Assembly (NCBI RefSeq): GCF_030867095.1
Contig: NC_081832.1
Location: forward strand, 59,133,444-59,197,443
DNA from: Alligator mississippiensis
Taxonomy: Eukaryota > Chordata > Crocodylia > Alligatoridae
Length of the DNA: 64,000 bases
Direction of reading: 5' to 3'
The position numbers and the translations under genes are program-made. This document shows positions 46,211 to 58,654 of this stretch, one piece after another. The notes beneath the pieces were generated by a model. It made no database searches, was not told the origin of the DNA, and worked only from the letters and a program-made list of their open reading frames with translations. The first letter of the stretch is position 1. The number at the start of each line of letters is the position of its first letter.

Positions 46211-48701
46211 GTGTGTGTAGGGGGTGCAAGTAGCCTGAGCTGGGCAGCTGAAGCCTGAGGTTCCACCTACATTACTCAGTGGGCTCCATGCATCACCTTT
46301 ACTATGCCATGTTCTTCTGCCAGCTAAATAGTCTTTGCCAAAGAATCCACTGGATATTGGTGCCATCTTTTCCTGCCTCCCATGGGCAGGATTCTAGGCA
46401 GCTACCACACCAATGGCATAGAGCAGTTGCTGGTGAACACTAAAAAAAAACAGGTACTATGTTTACATGGGCAGGTACTGGTAGCTCAGGCTGCAGATGT
46501 AGTGCACGGCTTCTGTGATGCTCCCTGGACTGTTAAGTCTCCAGTGGCATAAGGGAAGCAGCAAGCTAGGGAGGCAGCACTAAACAGTACATCTCTCAAT
46601 ACCAATTTTCAGCTCACAAACTTTTCCTCACTATTGTGGCATGTTTGAAAAGGTTTGTTTTTCTCCTTGTCTGCTTTAAGTTACTGTGACCTACATACAG
46701 ATGTGATCCAAGGAAATCTTTCTTTAATTTTTCATGTTACATTGCTTGTTACAACTAGCTTTAGAGCCCTGCTGGGCTCCATTTTAGTTGCCACATAGGG
46801 TCAGATACGAGTTTTTAGAACTCTCCTCCACTAACAAAGTGAAAGTTTAAATATTTCTCTTCAAAAAGAGAAGGTCACTGTTGGAAGGTGGCAGTGATAG
46901 AGACTTCATTAGCAACCATAGAAAACTGAAGCCCAGAGTTCTGCTTATATGTGGATACAATGTCGACACAAAGGAAGGATGAATGGCCCAAGGAATTGCT
47001 AATGGGATACAAACCCTTTCACTGAGCTATTACTTGTTTTTAAATCTAGACTGCTCGAGACTTTACCTGAGGACTATCCAGTAGTCTGTGTGAAATAAAT
47101 GTGCTAGTCCAATTCTTAGTGGTATGGATTCACTCTGAAAGAACTGCCTAGTGCACAAGTCTGGTCCACTCAAAACAAAAACAGGCTACATGACTGACCC
47201 CTGCTTAGACTGTCGGCTGAAAGCCCAGATATGTTTTGTTTTTCCACAGTACACAACTTGCTGCCACAGCTGGCACTAATCGACAGTCAGCAGAGCAGCC
47301 AAGAGCTGAATGGGCCCGGAAGCTCCCACCCCTGTGTTTTTGTCCTGCAGGTTGGGGTTGAGGCTCATTGCTGGCAAGGGGCACAGTCACTGCATGTGCT
47401 GTACCTGGACTGGGGATATAAATAGAGAAGTGCAGTTCCCAGCACTGTCAGTCTGGCACCTTTTACTAGCATATTACTCAGCAGGTAGCTCAGATATACA
47501 ACAAGAATTTCAGCAATGTAGGAGAGAAGCAGCTCTTTGGAGGACAAAGGGATGGGAAGAATCAGTTATGCTACTGTGGGAATAAAACAAGCCCACATCA
47601 TTCTTACTTGTGCTTGGGAGGACAAAGCCAGCTCAGATCCACCTTTGCTGATGATTGTTTCTCTGACAGAAATTACTCCCTAAACAGTCATGCTCAGTGA
47701 TTATTTGCCTCTTTCCTTCTTCCTCTGATTACAGCCAGACTGGGATGTCCCTGATCCGCATAGAAATTAATATTTAAAAAGCCAATGTTGTCCTCAAAGG
47801 GGCTTGTGCACTGTTAGGTCTGAAGATTTACTGCACTACTGAAGAATAGCAGGAGGTAATAAGGTGGCAACAATGGAAAGCTGAAAAGTGCTTCAGCAAA
47901 GCATTTTGTTCTGGTATAAACCAGGCTGAAAATTAAAGTTATAATTAAGGACCTGTATATACGTTAACATATTTTCCAAATTCTATAACCAGACTAACAT
48001 AGCTGACTCCACATACAGCGGCTCTTAGCTGAGTGATCTCCACAATTCAACTTTTCTCATGTACAGTGCTGGCAATAAGCAAATTTAGGCTAAGTACGTA
48101 CAGTCAAAATGCCCGAGACTGAATTAATTCAATCTTCGCAAGTTAGTTTAAGCTGCATAGATTGAACCAATAAACAAAGAAACAGACATTCATTTTTGAT
48201 TCCAGAAATGCAGCCATATGCCTGCAGTGGTCCAAACCAGATGCTGGGAGGCGCTAGAACACACCTCCCTGATCAGCTGGAGCAGATGGCCTGGGCCAAG
48301 GCAAGCCTGCCCACTGAAGGGGGGCAAGGGGGGAGGAGTTTGCAGGGAAGGTACAAAGCATCCAGGGATGCTGGGGGGCTGTGAGTTAACTTGAATCTGG
48401 AGGGGATCTGGGACAGAAGTTCAATAAATTGATTTTACCTAAATCGGTTAAGTCTGGTACTACATCCATCCAGGTTTATTTTAAACTGGTGTTGGCTGCT
48501 TTGAAAGTGATTTATGTGCACTGAACTTCTGTTGAGTTACAGGTTTGAACTGGTTTCTGATTGCTTATACCAGTTTATGTATAATTACTGTCCCTATCCT
48601 TAGTGTGCTAGCAAATGTGCTGTCTCCTAGATGCCTGTGTAGGAACATCTTCCAAAGTCTAGAGTGGCAAGTAAGAAACATCAGCATGCCTCAGCAGGAG
48701 G
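46211..48701. other. Intergenic, nothing firmly recognised
   Basis: A TATA-like GGGATATAAATAGAG (near 47413) with AATAAA (near 47580) downstream could be an LTR promoter, but I could not define LTR edges. Confidence 0.4.
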
Positions 48702-48709
48702 TTATAGTA

Positions 48710-48895
48710 CAGGGGCAGGCAAAATGTAGCCCGTGGGCCAGATGTGGCCTGCCAGGCCATTCTATCCGGCCCACAGGGCCCCTAAAAATTTAGAAAATTA
48801 ATATATATCTGCCCCTGACTACCTGTAACGTGGCCCCTGATGGCTTGCCACAACTCAGTAAGCAGCCCTCCACCCAAAATAATTGCCTGCCCCTG
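48710..48895. mobile_element. hAT-type MITE (CAGGGGCAGGCAA family), copy 1
   Basis: A 186-bp element has ends CAGGGGCAGGCAAAAT and, inverted, CAGGGGCAGGCAATTAT. It is flanked by perfect 8-bp copies of TTATAGTA (48702-48709, 48896-48903). It is closely related to 63042-63228. Confidence 0.92.
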
Positions 48896-49148
48896 TTATA
48901 GTAGCTCAAATTGTCCCAGGATATATTGAAAAAACCACAATTAGACATCACAGTGTATAGTGACAAACCAACATCATTGGCAAAAGTGGTGTTAGCTGTA
49001 ACTGTATCACATGATTCTGTCAAAGCCTGGTTACCCCTTACAAAGTTTTATCTAAAACTCTTTGGCCATTGTTGCAGGGCACTAAGGTACCTGCTCCTCT
49101 TAGAGCAGAGATTGCCCGGGGAGAGAGCACAAAGAGCCAGATAAGAAC

Positions 49149-49270
49149 CCAGGTGCAGGTTGCCATGACAACTAGCTAATGAGGGAATTGGCCGCACCTG
49201 CACCTGGTCAGTTGGCCAGAAAAGGCAGGGCCCTAGGCCCTAGCTGCAGGGCTGTATCCTGCAGCTAGGG
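49149..49270. repeat. Two consecutive perfect hairpins
   Basis: Hairpin 1 has 12-bp arms CCAGGTGCAGGT (49149-49160) and its complement at 49196-49207. Hairpin 2 has 13-bp arms CCCTAGCTGCAGG (49238-49250) and its complement at 49258-49270, with a 7-nt loop. I do not recognise the family. Confidence 0.8.
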
Positions 49271-49466
49271 AGCAGGTCAGATGAGGAAGGTTGTGTCTAA
49301 AGGGAGACTGACAGGTGTAAATTGTGAGGACTTAACCATGTATTTATCTGATTCTTTCTTGGGGGAAAACACCTATTGAAATCAAATAGTTTTGCCTGTG
49401 TAAAGACCTCCAGATTTGGTCCACATATATATTTAAAAAAAAAAAAATCCCTTACTAGTCCAGAAT

Positions 49467-49565
49467 GGATGAAAGTGGGGCAGGGTGGCACCTTATAGAC
49501 CAACTAACTCAGAGGTATAAACTTTCAAAAACAACAGCTTACTTCATCAGGGGCTACGAACAGAT
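49467..49565 (-). mobile_element. Terminal fragment of a second Penelope-like family
   Basis: The minus strand has CCTGATGAAGTAAGCTGTTG, TTTTTGAAAGTTTATACC and TTAGTTGGTCTATAAGGTGCC. The CTGATGA...GAAA core and the TAAGGTGCCAC ending resemble a widespread reptile PLE terminus distinct from the family at 28346 and 40488. Confidence 0.6.
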
Positions 49566-49852
49566 TTGCAGGAGTTCTAAATAAAAACCAGTGCCAGAAT
49601 GTTAAATTATTAAGAGGGCAAAAAAAGAAATGTAACTTGCTTTTCAGGGTTATGCTGTTAATTTATGTTTTGTAGAATTTCTGGGTTTAGATGGTGAAAA
49701 TAGATAAATGAATTTCACTTTTCTTCTAGTCACTTCATACACTGATATGCAATAACATCAGGCTCTGGTGTCTGGCCGTAAAGACTACAGAAGAATATTT
49801 GCTTACAAAAATGGCATTTTTATAATGAAGTTAACATGTTCATGTTCTTAGA

Positions 49853-52505
49853 CTTTCTACAACACTCATCCTACATAAAAAGAAGAAATGGAATAAATTA
49901 CTCCAAGAACAAGCTCCCCAGCCACAAAACAACCATCAGAGGAACAACACCAACACCTTACAACATTCCAACCTCAGACTTGATAAAACTGAAAGCAGCA
50001 ACCAACCCACAAATATTATCAATCTCTCCACACACATGCTTACCAAAACTGAAAAATCTGTCCTTTCTAAAGGCCTACATTTCTGCCCAGAAAAATACCC
50101 TAATAAAATACTTCAATGTGGAGAACTAGAGGAATTCTTCCGACACCTCTGTCTCAAGGAATATTTCCACAACCAAACTAAACCCACTCCCAACAACAGC
50201 TCATCCTCTGACAACATTCAGGAAAAGATCAATGCCAAAAAACATCAGATTGGACACCTCACAGTGGACGAAACCCTAACCTTGACCGCTACGTTGACTG
50301 CTTCAGGGAAAGAATGAACAATGAAATAATCAGCAACACACGCCACCATAACAACCTCTCTCTAGCAGAGAAAAAGGCCATAGAATCTCTAAGATCTAAC
50401 CACCAAATAGTAACAAAACCAGCAGATAAAGGAGGAGCCATAGTCTTCATGGTTTAGGATGACTACATAAAGGAAGCCAACAGACTACAAAGAACTACAA
50501 GAAGATCCTACTCCCCTTTTCACCAAGAAACTCAACAATACCATCAAATCATTTCCATCGAGACTACAAGAAAAACTACAGACCTTGATCCCCCCACTAC
50601 TACCTAACCCAGGGAGTTTTTACATGCTCCCTAAAATCCACAAACAAGGGAACCCTGGCAGACCTATCATATCCAACCATGGGACCCTAACTGAGGAAAT
50701 ATCAGGTTTTGTTGAATCGATCCTAAAACCGCTCATCACCCACGGAGCAAGTTTTGTACAAGACACTACAGACTTTCTACGGAAACTTAAAAACATAGAC
50801 CACCTTCCCAGCAACACCCTCCTAGCCACCATGGACGTTACTAGCCTATATAACAACATCCCACACCAGGATGGCATCCAAGCCTACCTTATATATCTAA
50901 AGGAACAAGATTACAACTCAGAATGCAGGCCCAAAGATATTACTGACCTTATACACTTTATCCTCACACACAACAATTTAACTTTTAATAATCAACACTT
51001 CCTGCAGATGATGGGAACAGCTATGGGCACCAAAATGGCCCCACAGTATGCCAACCTTTTTATAAGCCCCCTGGAAGAAGACTTCCTCAAGAACTGCACC
51101 ATCAAACCCTTGCTATACTTAAGATATATTGATGACATCTTCATCATTTGGACAGAAAACCTACAATCTCTGAGTTCCATCAGAAATTCAACAATCACCA
51201 TCCCTCCATCCAACTTTCTCTAGAATACTCCAGCACCAACATCTCCTTTTTAGATACGATGATCAGTATCCAGAATGATAAAACAGACCACGTTATACAA
51301 GAAACCCACAGACCAACATACATATCTGCACAGAACCAGCAATCACTAAACACACCAAAAAAGCTGTGATATACAGCCAAGCCCTCAGATACCACCAAAT
51401 TTGCACTGAAGAGAACACCCGGGATTGCCAGCTCACCAATCTTAAAAGGCTTTCACCCAACAAGGACACTCCTCCAGAGAGAGCGAGATCGCACATTTGA
51501 AAGAGCCACCGGGATACCACGTGAAGAACTGCTGCAGTACAGAAGAAATCCCCCCACAAATCGCACACTGCTGGTTATGACATATCACCCCTCCCTTGAA
51601 CCTGTACGGAAAATCCTCAAACAATTGCAACCCATACTAGAAAGAGACCCTATTCTTAAAAAGATCTTCCCAAAGCCACCCATCCTAGCCTTCAAACAAG
51701 CACCGAACCTCGCTAACCTCATCACCAGAAGCAAACTTTCTCAAGCCCAGAACACACCAAAAGGATCCAGACCGTGCCACGACAAGAAATGCAAAACCTG
51801 CCAACACATCTGCACCACCCCCATAATTTACTACACCCCACAACAGAGCCATCAGCATTCCCGGATCTTACAGCTGCACCTCCAGAAATGTAATATATCT
51901 CATCCAATGCACCAAATGTCCTCATGGAAAATACGTAGGAGGGACCAAACAACAACTGCGCACCAGAATGAACGCACACCGGAAATCTATCAAAGACAGG
52001 AATACCCAATTACCGGTGGGGGCACATTTCTCACAAGAAAACCACTCTCTCTCCAATCTCTCAGTCCTGATCCTCAAAGGAAACTTACAAAACACTTCCC
52101 AGAGACGAGCCTATGAACTCCACTTCATCAACCTCCTGGATACTAAAAATCATGAACTAAATATAGACATTGGATTTATTACGCTTTATGACCTGCTTGA
52201 CATCTGACTCCCCAGGTATCTCTCCACTATTCATCCCCCTTCTCTCTCTTTCCCCCCCACCTCCCCAGCCTGTCTCTCACCCATTGACTCCTCAATCTAC
52301 ATTTTCACTGACTACCTGTCTTGTATGCATACCAGACCAGCCTCTGGCTTTACTTTTCATTCCATCCAGGAAAAGCACGCACCAACTGCTGAAACTTCCT
52401 TAGCCTGACGAATGGGTTTTTGAACCTGAAAGCTTGCTTAATAATTGTTTTCCAGTTATTTAAGTTGGTCTAATAAAAGATATCAGATTCACCCAAAGAA
52501 CTGCC
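49853..52505 (+). mobile_element. Penelope-like retroelement, nearly complete but inactivated
   Basis: This 2.65-kb copy encodes broken pieces of one polyprotein. The N-terminal part includes KPADKGGAIVFM, a PLE hallmark, ended by a TAG at 50455-50457. A reverse transcriptase frame (50585-51223) has SFYMLPKIHKQGNPGRPI, TMDVTSLYNNIPH, GTAMGTKMAP and the catalytic YIDDIF. A downstream frame (from 51577) has a Cys/His cluster CHDKKCKTCQH. The GIY-YIG endonuclease end (to 52207) has KYVGGTKQQLRTRM. At least three frame changes plus the stop show it is dead. The 3' flank ends in the terminal repeat with a hammerhead-like core. Candidate 12-bp target duplication: CATGTTCTTAGA (49841-49852, 52506-52517). 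It is 5'-truncated, with no 5' terminal repeat. Confidence 0.85.
52405..52441 (+). ncRNA. Hammerhead-ribozyme-like core in PLE terminal repeat
   Basis: CTGACGA, hairpin GGGTT-TTTG-AACCT (one wobble), GAAA, then GCTTGC which could form the short third helix (GC/GC). Confidence 0.5.
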
Positions 52506-52517
52506 CATGTTCTTAGA

Positions 52518-53809
52518 AGTATTTCTACTAGGTTTGGGTTTTAGAAAAGCTTATTTTTACAAAATGTAAATAGTGAGTCAAATTTGACGTGACATCTTTT
52601 GATATAAACTGTATGTCAGCTAGAACTACAAGGGGCAAGTGACTATTGTAATGGAACATGACTCACTTTCTGGACTTTTATGAAGTTTTCATCCTGTTTT
52701 GGGGTCTTTATGGAAAATCTCACAAGAATGTGAGAGCAGACAGGAATGCAGTTTTTCTGCTGTGGCTACTGCCTCTGATCAGCACTTCAGACAGCCCTAA
52801 AATAGAGATCAGATTTCTAGCTACCACCAGCACAAATATCCAGATAGTTCCAGTGGCAGTAATCTCATAGGATAATGCAACTGAATGGTCATACCAACCT
52901 CCTCTTATGTTATAGCAAAGATCTAACTAATTGTTAATTTCTTATGTGTTTATGGCTGCTAGAGAGGATGTTCTGCAGTGGCTTATATGACATACAGTTT
53001 AATGAGCTGAATTTTAAATCTTTAATTTCAGTTTTATAGTAGAAGACATACTTGTTCTTTTTTCTGTACTGTTTCATTTTTCTCTCTCATATACTGCCAT
53101 TACTTGGGTAGCTGGCATGGTTTTATTTTTATCATGCAGACACATTTTCCATAACTACAACATCCAAATGAACACTCTATGCGTTTTTAATGGTTTAATT
53201 CTACACATTGTTTTGGTATACAGACATGTTTGTACTGTATCTAATGGTTACTATACTTTTTTTTACCCACCATCATATAGTTCTCAGTCTGAGTATCTTG
53301 CTCTATAGCTTACATGAAGTCTGTTTCCTGTCATCCAAATGGATCCCAAAATGCAGCTAATTGATCATACAAGTATATACAATAATCATTTCACCAACTG
53401 CTGAAATATAAGTACACTTTGTTAAAACACTGCAACTATACAAAACCCCCAATCCTGTAATATACTGGATGATAATGAATGAACATAATGGGAAAATTAT
53501 CCAAAATCCAGTCATTCAAACTGCAGATTCTAAAAGCACAACGTAGGAACCTTGTAAAGAAAGCAGATTGCTTATAAGTAGATATCAAGTTCGTGCAGCT
53601 TTAAAAAAATCTTATTTCTAATGCCATCCCGCTCTTTCTATTCCATCAGTTAGGTTCAAGCTGAAAAACAGTAAGGGTCATCTACCCTAACGTAAGTAGA
53701 AATTTATGCGATGCTTTCACTGCTATTTGTGACTAGTGTCAATACCTCATTAACAAATTCCTTATATTATTTCACTCCTATAATCAAAGCATTGTATTTT
53801 ACCTCTCTA
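52518..53809. other. Intergenic, nothing recognised
   Basis: AT-rich sequence without identifiable exons or repeats. Confidence 0.45.
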
Positions 53810-54302
53810 AGGGTTTGTCTACATAGTTATTGTGGTAAGTTTCCCTTTACTGCTACAATTGTACCATTATCACTATATCTACAGAGGTCTCTGTGTGGCA
53901 TTTTCACTCCAGAATAAGAGCCCCCTTTTCTGGTATGATGTATAGAGCTTTCAAAATAATAAACTGACCAAAAAACCCCCCAAACATTTAAGGCAAACTC
54001 TATTACAAAATTCTGTCAGTAAAGCTTTGTTGATTAGGAACGTGGAAAAACGTATACCTCTAACCAATACAGCTATGCCAGCAACTCCCTTTCTTCCCAT
54101 CTAAGATTCAACTTACTTTATCAAAAGAGTTCACTTCCTGGTAGGTCTTATATTATGGCTGGTATAGCCTTTATAGTGTCGACTTAGCCCTTACTCTATA
54201 ATAAGACTGTTCCCATGGGGAGTTATGTTGGTATAATTGTAGTGGTATGATTATACCAGTATCTTTATGCCAGTAAACTTCCCTGTATAGAACAGCCATA
54301 GA
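53810..54302. mobile_element. Possible MITE
   Basis: The left end AAGGGTTTGTCTACATAG and the right end, inverted as TATGGCTGTTCTATACAGGG, are weakly alike. The interior repeats TGGTATAAT/ATTATACCA motifs. It could also be two adjacent fragments. Confidence 0.4.
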
Positions 54303-54308
54303 TGTAAT

Positions 54309-54570
54309 CACTGGGTGTGTCTACACATACATTTTAATGCACAGTTAACTATTTTACTGAGCATTAAAAGGTTACATAAAACAACATGCTATTACACCAA
54401 TGTGCAGTAAAATAGGTGACTGTGCATTAAGCGTTACTTAAACTGTACTCATTCATTACTGTGCATTAAGGCAGCCTAATGCGCATTTGTTTAGCACCTC
54501 ACATTGGAGGTACTAAATTTTAATGTCCATTAGGAAAAACACTTTAATGCACATGTAGATGTGCCCAGTG
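54309..54570. mobile_element. MITE with GTCTACAC terminal inverted repeats
   Basis: A 262-bp element with ends CACTGGGTGTGTCTACACAT and, inverted, CACTGGGCACATCTACATGT. Many TTAATGCACA/GTGCATTAA blocks run in both orientations. Same family as 58655-58936. Confidence 0.78.
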
Positions 54571-54793
54571 AGTTTGTTGTATTTTACTTTTTTTTAATTA
54601 CTTTATTATTCTTTTTTAACTAAGCATCTTTGGAAATGTAACCTAGAAAAAATTATGCTGCTGAACTACAAACTGTTTTTATGCAGTCCAGGGCCAAATA
54701 ATAACATTATAAACCCTGTGAAATAAAGTAAACTTTATCAAAAACATTTTACACCATTTCGTGATGACGTTTCATTGTATTTTCATAGTCTAG

Positions 54794-55066
54794 CATGGTG
54801 TTTCACAATCTGTGGGTCATGACCCAAAAGTGGGACACAAGAATATATGAAAGGGTCATAAACAAACTTTAAAAATGGATTATCTTTTAAAGGAGAAAAA
54901 TGCGGGAAACTGTGGCTGCTTGGGGATCCCTCCTTTCCTCACTCCCGCCCCTGCCCCCTGGGCTGGGGGCAGGTGGCTGCAGGTCAGAAGTGAAGGGGTA
55001 CTGGGTTGAGACTGGCCATTGATGTTTACAAATGGGTCCTGGTACAAAAAAGGTTGAGAACCACTG
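54794..55066 (+). mobile_element. hAT-like MITE (CAGTGGTTCTCAAC family), copy 3
   Basis: It runs from CATGGTGTTTCACAATC to GTTGAGAACCACTG. It shares AAGAATATATGAAAGGGTC and GAGAAAAATGCGGGAAAC with copies 1 and 2. Confidence 0.8.
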
Positions 55067-55159
55067 GTTTAATGTACTTATAAGCTACAACTCTTGCTTC
55101 TTTAACAGCAGTGCAGGGATGAGCCCGGAGCAAAGCAGAAGCAGCAAATGGTAATCTTG

Positions 55160-56872
55160 TGGCTACGCCAGATGAGAGAGCTGATATTTTTTTAACAGTT
55201 CCTTTGCCTCTGTTTTCTTGAACAGAGACTGGGACTTCCCTCCTACCAGAGGTAGGGACAATCTCGGGGATAGCTCTGTCAGGCCTTCGGTCAGCGTTAA
55301 GGTAGTTAGGGATCTTCTGCAAGGGCTGGACATTTTTAAATCTGCAGGTCCAGATGCCCTCCACCCAAGGGTGTTGAGGGAGCTGGCAGGGGTCATCGTG
55401 GAGCCCTTGCCCGGCTGTATGAGCATTCGTGGTCATCTGGCCAGGCACCAAAGGATTGGAAACTAGCTAATGTGGTCCCAATTTTTAAGAAAGGGAGGAA
55501 GGAGGACCCAAGTAACTATAGGCCCGTAAGCCTCATCTCGGTGCTCGGGAAGATCTTGGAGAGCATCATCAAGAAGCACATCTGTGGGGGGCCAGCAGGG
55601 GAGATCATGCTCAGGGGCAACCAGCATGGGTTCATCAAAGGCAATCGGGTTGATCAGGCAGGACCTGCCTTTTATGACCAAGTAACTAAATCCTTGGATG
55701 ATAGTGTCACCGTGGACGTAGTCTTTCTAGACTTTAAGAAGGCCTTTGACACTGTCTCTCACCCCATTCTCATCAATAAATTAGGCGACTGTGGCATTGA
55801 TGCCTGCACAGTTGGATGGGTAAAAAACTGGCTGATGGGGCACACCCAGAGTAGTGGTGGACGGGTCGTACTCAATCTGGTGAGATGTGAGCAATGGGGT
55901 CCCCCAGGGCTCGGTCCTCAGGCCCACGCTGTTTAACATCTTCATCAGCAACTTGGACGAGGGGGTTGAAAGCACATTGTCCAAGTTTGCTGATGACACT
56001 AAGATGTGGGGCGAGGTGGGCACACTTGAAGGGAGAGAGAGGCTGCAACTAATTTAGACAGACTATAGAAGTGGGCAGATGAGAATAGGATGGGGTTCAA
56101 TGTAGACAAATGCAGGGTGTTGCACCTTGGGAGAAGGAATGCGCAGCATACATACAGGCTGGGGAGTTCCCTTCTTGAGAGCACAGAGGCGGAAAGGGAT
56201 CTTGGAGTCAATAATGACTCCAAGATGATGAGCCGCCAATGCCAGACCGCAGCCAGCAACGCCAGCCATACCTTGTCATGCATCCAAAGATGCATCTCAA
56301 GCTGGTTCAGAGAGGTGATACTCCCCCTCTATGCGACATTGGTCAGGACGCAGTTGGAGTACTGTGTCCAACACTGGGTGCCGCACTTTAAAAAGGATGT
56401 GGCCAGCCTGGAGAGAGTTCAGAGGAGGGCCATCTGCTTGGTGAGAAGGCAGCAGGACAGGCCTTATGAGGAGAGACTGAGGGACCTGAACCTGTTCAGC
56501 CTCGGCAAGAGGAGGCTGAGGGGGGACCTGGTGGCTGCCTACAAACTCATCAGGGGAGATCATCAGCAAATAGGAAGAGCTCTTTTCTCCCCAGCACCAC
56601 CTGGGGTGACAAGGAACAATGGTAATAAGCTGATGGAGAATAGGTTTAGGTTAGAGATCAGAAGGCAATATTTTACGGTTAGGGTGGCCCGAATCTGGAA
56701 CCAACTTCCCAGGGAAGTGGTCCTCACCCCTACCTTGGGCATATTCAAGAAAAGGTTAGATGATCACCTGTCTGGGGTCTTGTGAACCCAGCATACATTC
56801 CTGCCTGTGGCAGGGGGTCAGACTAAATGAATTGATCAGGTCCCTCCTTACCCTAGCTACTATGAAACTTCC
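55160..56872 (+). mobile_element. CR1 LINE, 5'-truncated, most of the reverse transcriptase retained
   Basis: This is the longest CR1 copy here. A frame at 55472-55936 carries the RT blocks VVPIFKKGRKEDPSNYRPVS, SVLGKILESI, QHGF and the catalytic-region FLDFKKAFDTVSH. FADDTK is encoded near 55983-56000 in another frame. A 231-codon frame (56090-56785) holds the C-terminal part: NVDKCRVLHLG, TLVRTQLEYCVQHWVPHFKK, ARIWNQLPREVV. The 3' end has GGGGGTCAGACTAAATGAATTG and CTACTATGAAACTT. Frameshifts around 55900-56090 inactivate it. The 3' UTR differs from the ATTCTATGAT copies, suggesting another subfamily. Confidence 0.88.
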
Positions 56873-58654
56873 ATTTGGTGCTGCTGTTGCAAATGCATGG
56901 CTGCTGGTAGCAGCCACTTTTTGTCTGCTGCCCTCCCTCCCCCTCCCCACCATTGATGTCCTGGGTGGGTGCTGCTATCACACTCCCCCTTCTTCTGTTA
57001 TGCCACCATTTCCTAATGCATGCAGGTTATCTTAGTCTTATGAAAGTAATGTTAAAACATATATATGTTCTCTAGTATTTAATTTTGCCAGTAACATGCC
57101 CAAAGACAGAAACAAAGTCATACTCAGGAATATCTGCCTAGAAAATGTAATGTCATATGCTATAATTACAATATTGTAGCTACTCCTATACAAGATGCTA
57201 TATAACTTGTGGAAAGTTGTATGGCCTCAGTGGACTTCACATTCAGAGTTGAAACTGACAGCCAAAGAAAGATGGGACTTAGGCACATGATAAAAAAACA
57301 AATATTCCTGATGATCTTAGCAATTTAAAGTTATTTCTGCATCTTTAGAAATCAATTGGCCAAAGGAGGAACTGCAAAAATCTGAATCATTCCTATTTGG
57401 GCTTTCTCACAGGTATTTTTTTTCACCTAGATATACGCCAAGTTTGAATGCAGCCTCATAGTTGGGCCCAATGGGCCATGTTTAGCTCTGGAGAACATTG
57501 TGGGTAGCCCATGTTGTGGGTGAACAGTACAGTCTGAAATGAAGCTGCCTCTCTGTTTACCTCAGAAATACTAATTTCTGTGATAATACAATCTTAATTT
57601 GAAAGAATTTAAATCAAATTTATACATGATGTCCTAAAAGATCCTGCCAAAAACCTTCAGGGACTCTTATTTTTTAAAAAGTCCTCTCTGAACACAAAAA
57701 AAGACACTGATTCTGCATTCCTTACTGGGGCTGAACTCCCATTGAATTCAGTTGTCAAGTAAAACCTAGACTTATTACAAATAGAGACTCATAAATGCAA
57801 ATACATGAGGTAAAAAGTTCAGGCTCTATTAATTTTTAATACGGACATCAGCTAGGAGAGCAAGCAGTATAACTGTGACTTTTATCCAGATCAGTTGTGG
57901 ACACATATATTGTAGCCTGTACATATCTGAGTGGCCAGGTACAGGCTGAATACACTTCTTGTCATAGGTATAGAACTGATATATAATAATGTTACTAAAC
58001 CTGAGATGTAACAAATTTATGAAGGTGATAAGTGACTAGATCAGTGAAGGGAAGTTACTATATACGGAGTTACTAACGTTTCCTGCATGACTGCACACAT
58101 CTAATTTATACGGGGGGGCAGTGGAGTGTTTATTATACACTTATGGTACTTTGAATACGGAGGGGCCTATACATGTAGCTTTCCAGATAAGAATAGCCAA
58201 CCAAATACTTGAAAAGCAATGGGACAAGGTAGTCTTCGATCTTGTTTTGCCAGAGCTGGAAATTACCAAATTAAAGCTTTAAAAAGTGGGTTGGTTTCTG
58301 AAAAAAAGGGGTGAGTTGCCATGGATGGTCCTTGCTGTTATTGGTGAGCTCTAGCGATAAGACAAGGTGACACCAAACTGTCCACAGGTTTGAGATCATC
58401 CAGGGTTCTTTTGTAGGCAATGGTGAGATACCTACTTAGCAGGCAAACACATCACCTGATTTAAAATCCTTAAGATATGTTCTCTTTGAAATGCTTTTGT
58501 TCCAAGTCATAAAAGGGCAGAAGGCATAACTGTTACCCTCTCCTGTATAATGCAGGCTATAGGATTGCTCTGGATAAATACCGGTTTGAACCAAGCATCT
58601 CCAATAAATAATATTTTGCTTGAGGAAGGCTGTTTCATTTCTAATTACCAATGT
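56873..58654. other. Intergenic, nothing recognised
   Basis: AT-rich sequence; a GC-rich pocket at 56870-57010 follows the CR1. Confidence 0.45.

Noticed and set aside
47180..47650. Possible solo LTR (TATA-like ATAAATAG near 47415, AATAAA near 47582)
   Set aside because: No TG...CA edges, primer site or target duplication could be defined, and the loosely similar segment at 41000-41230 does not align well.
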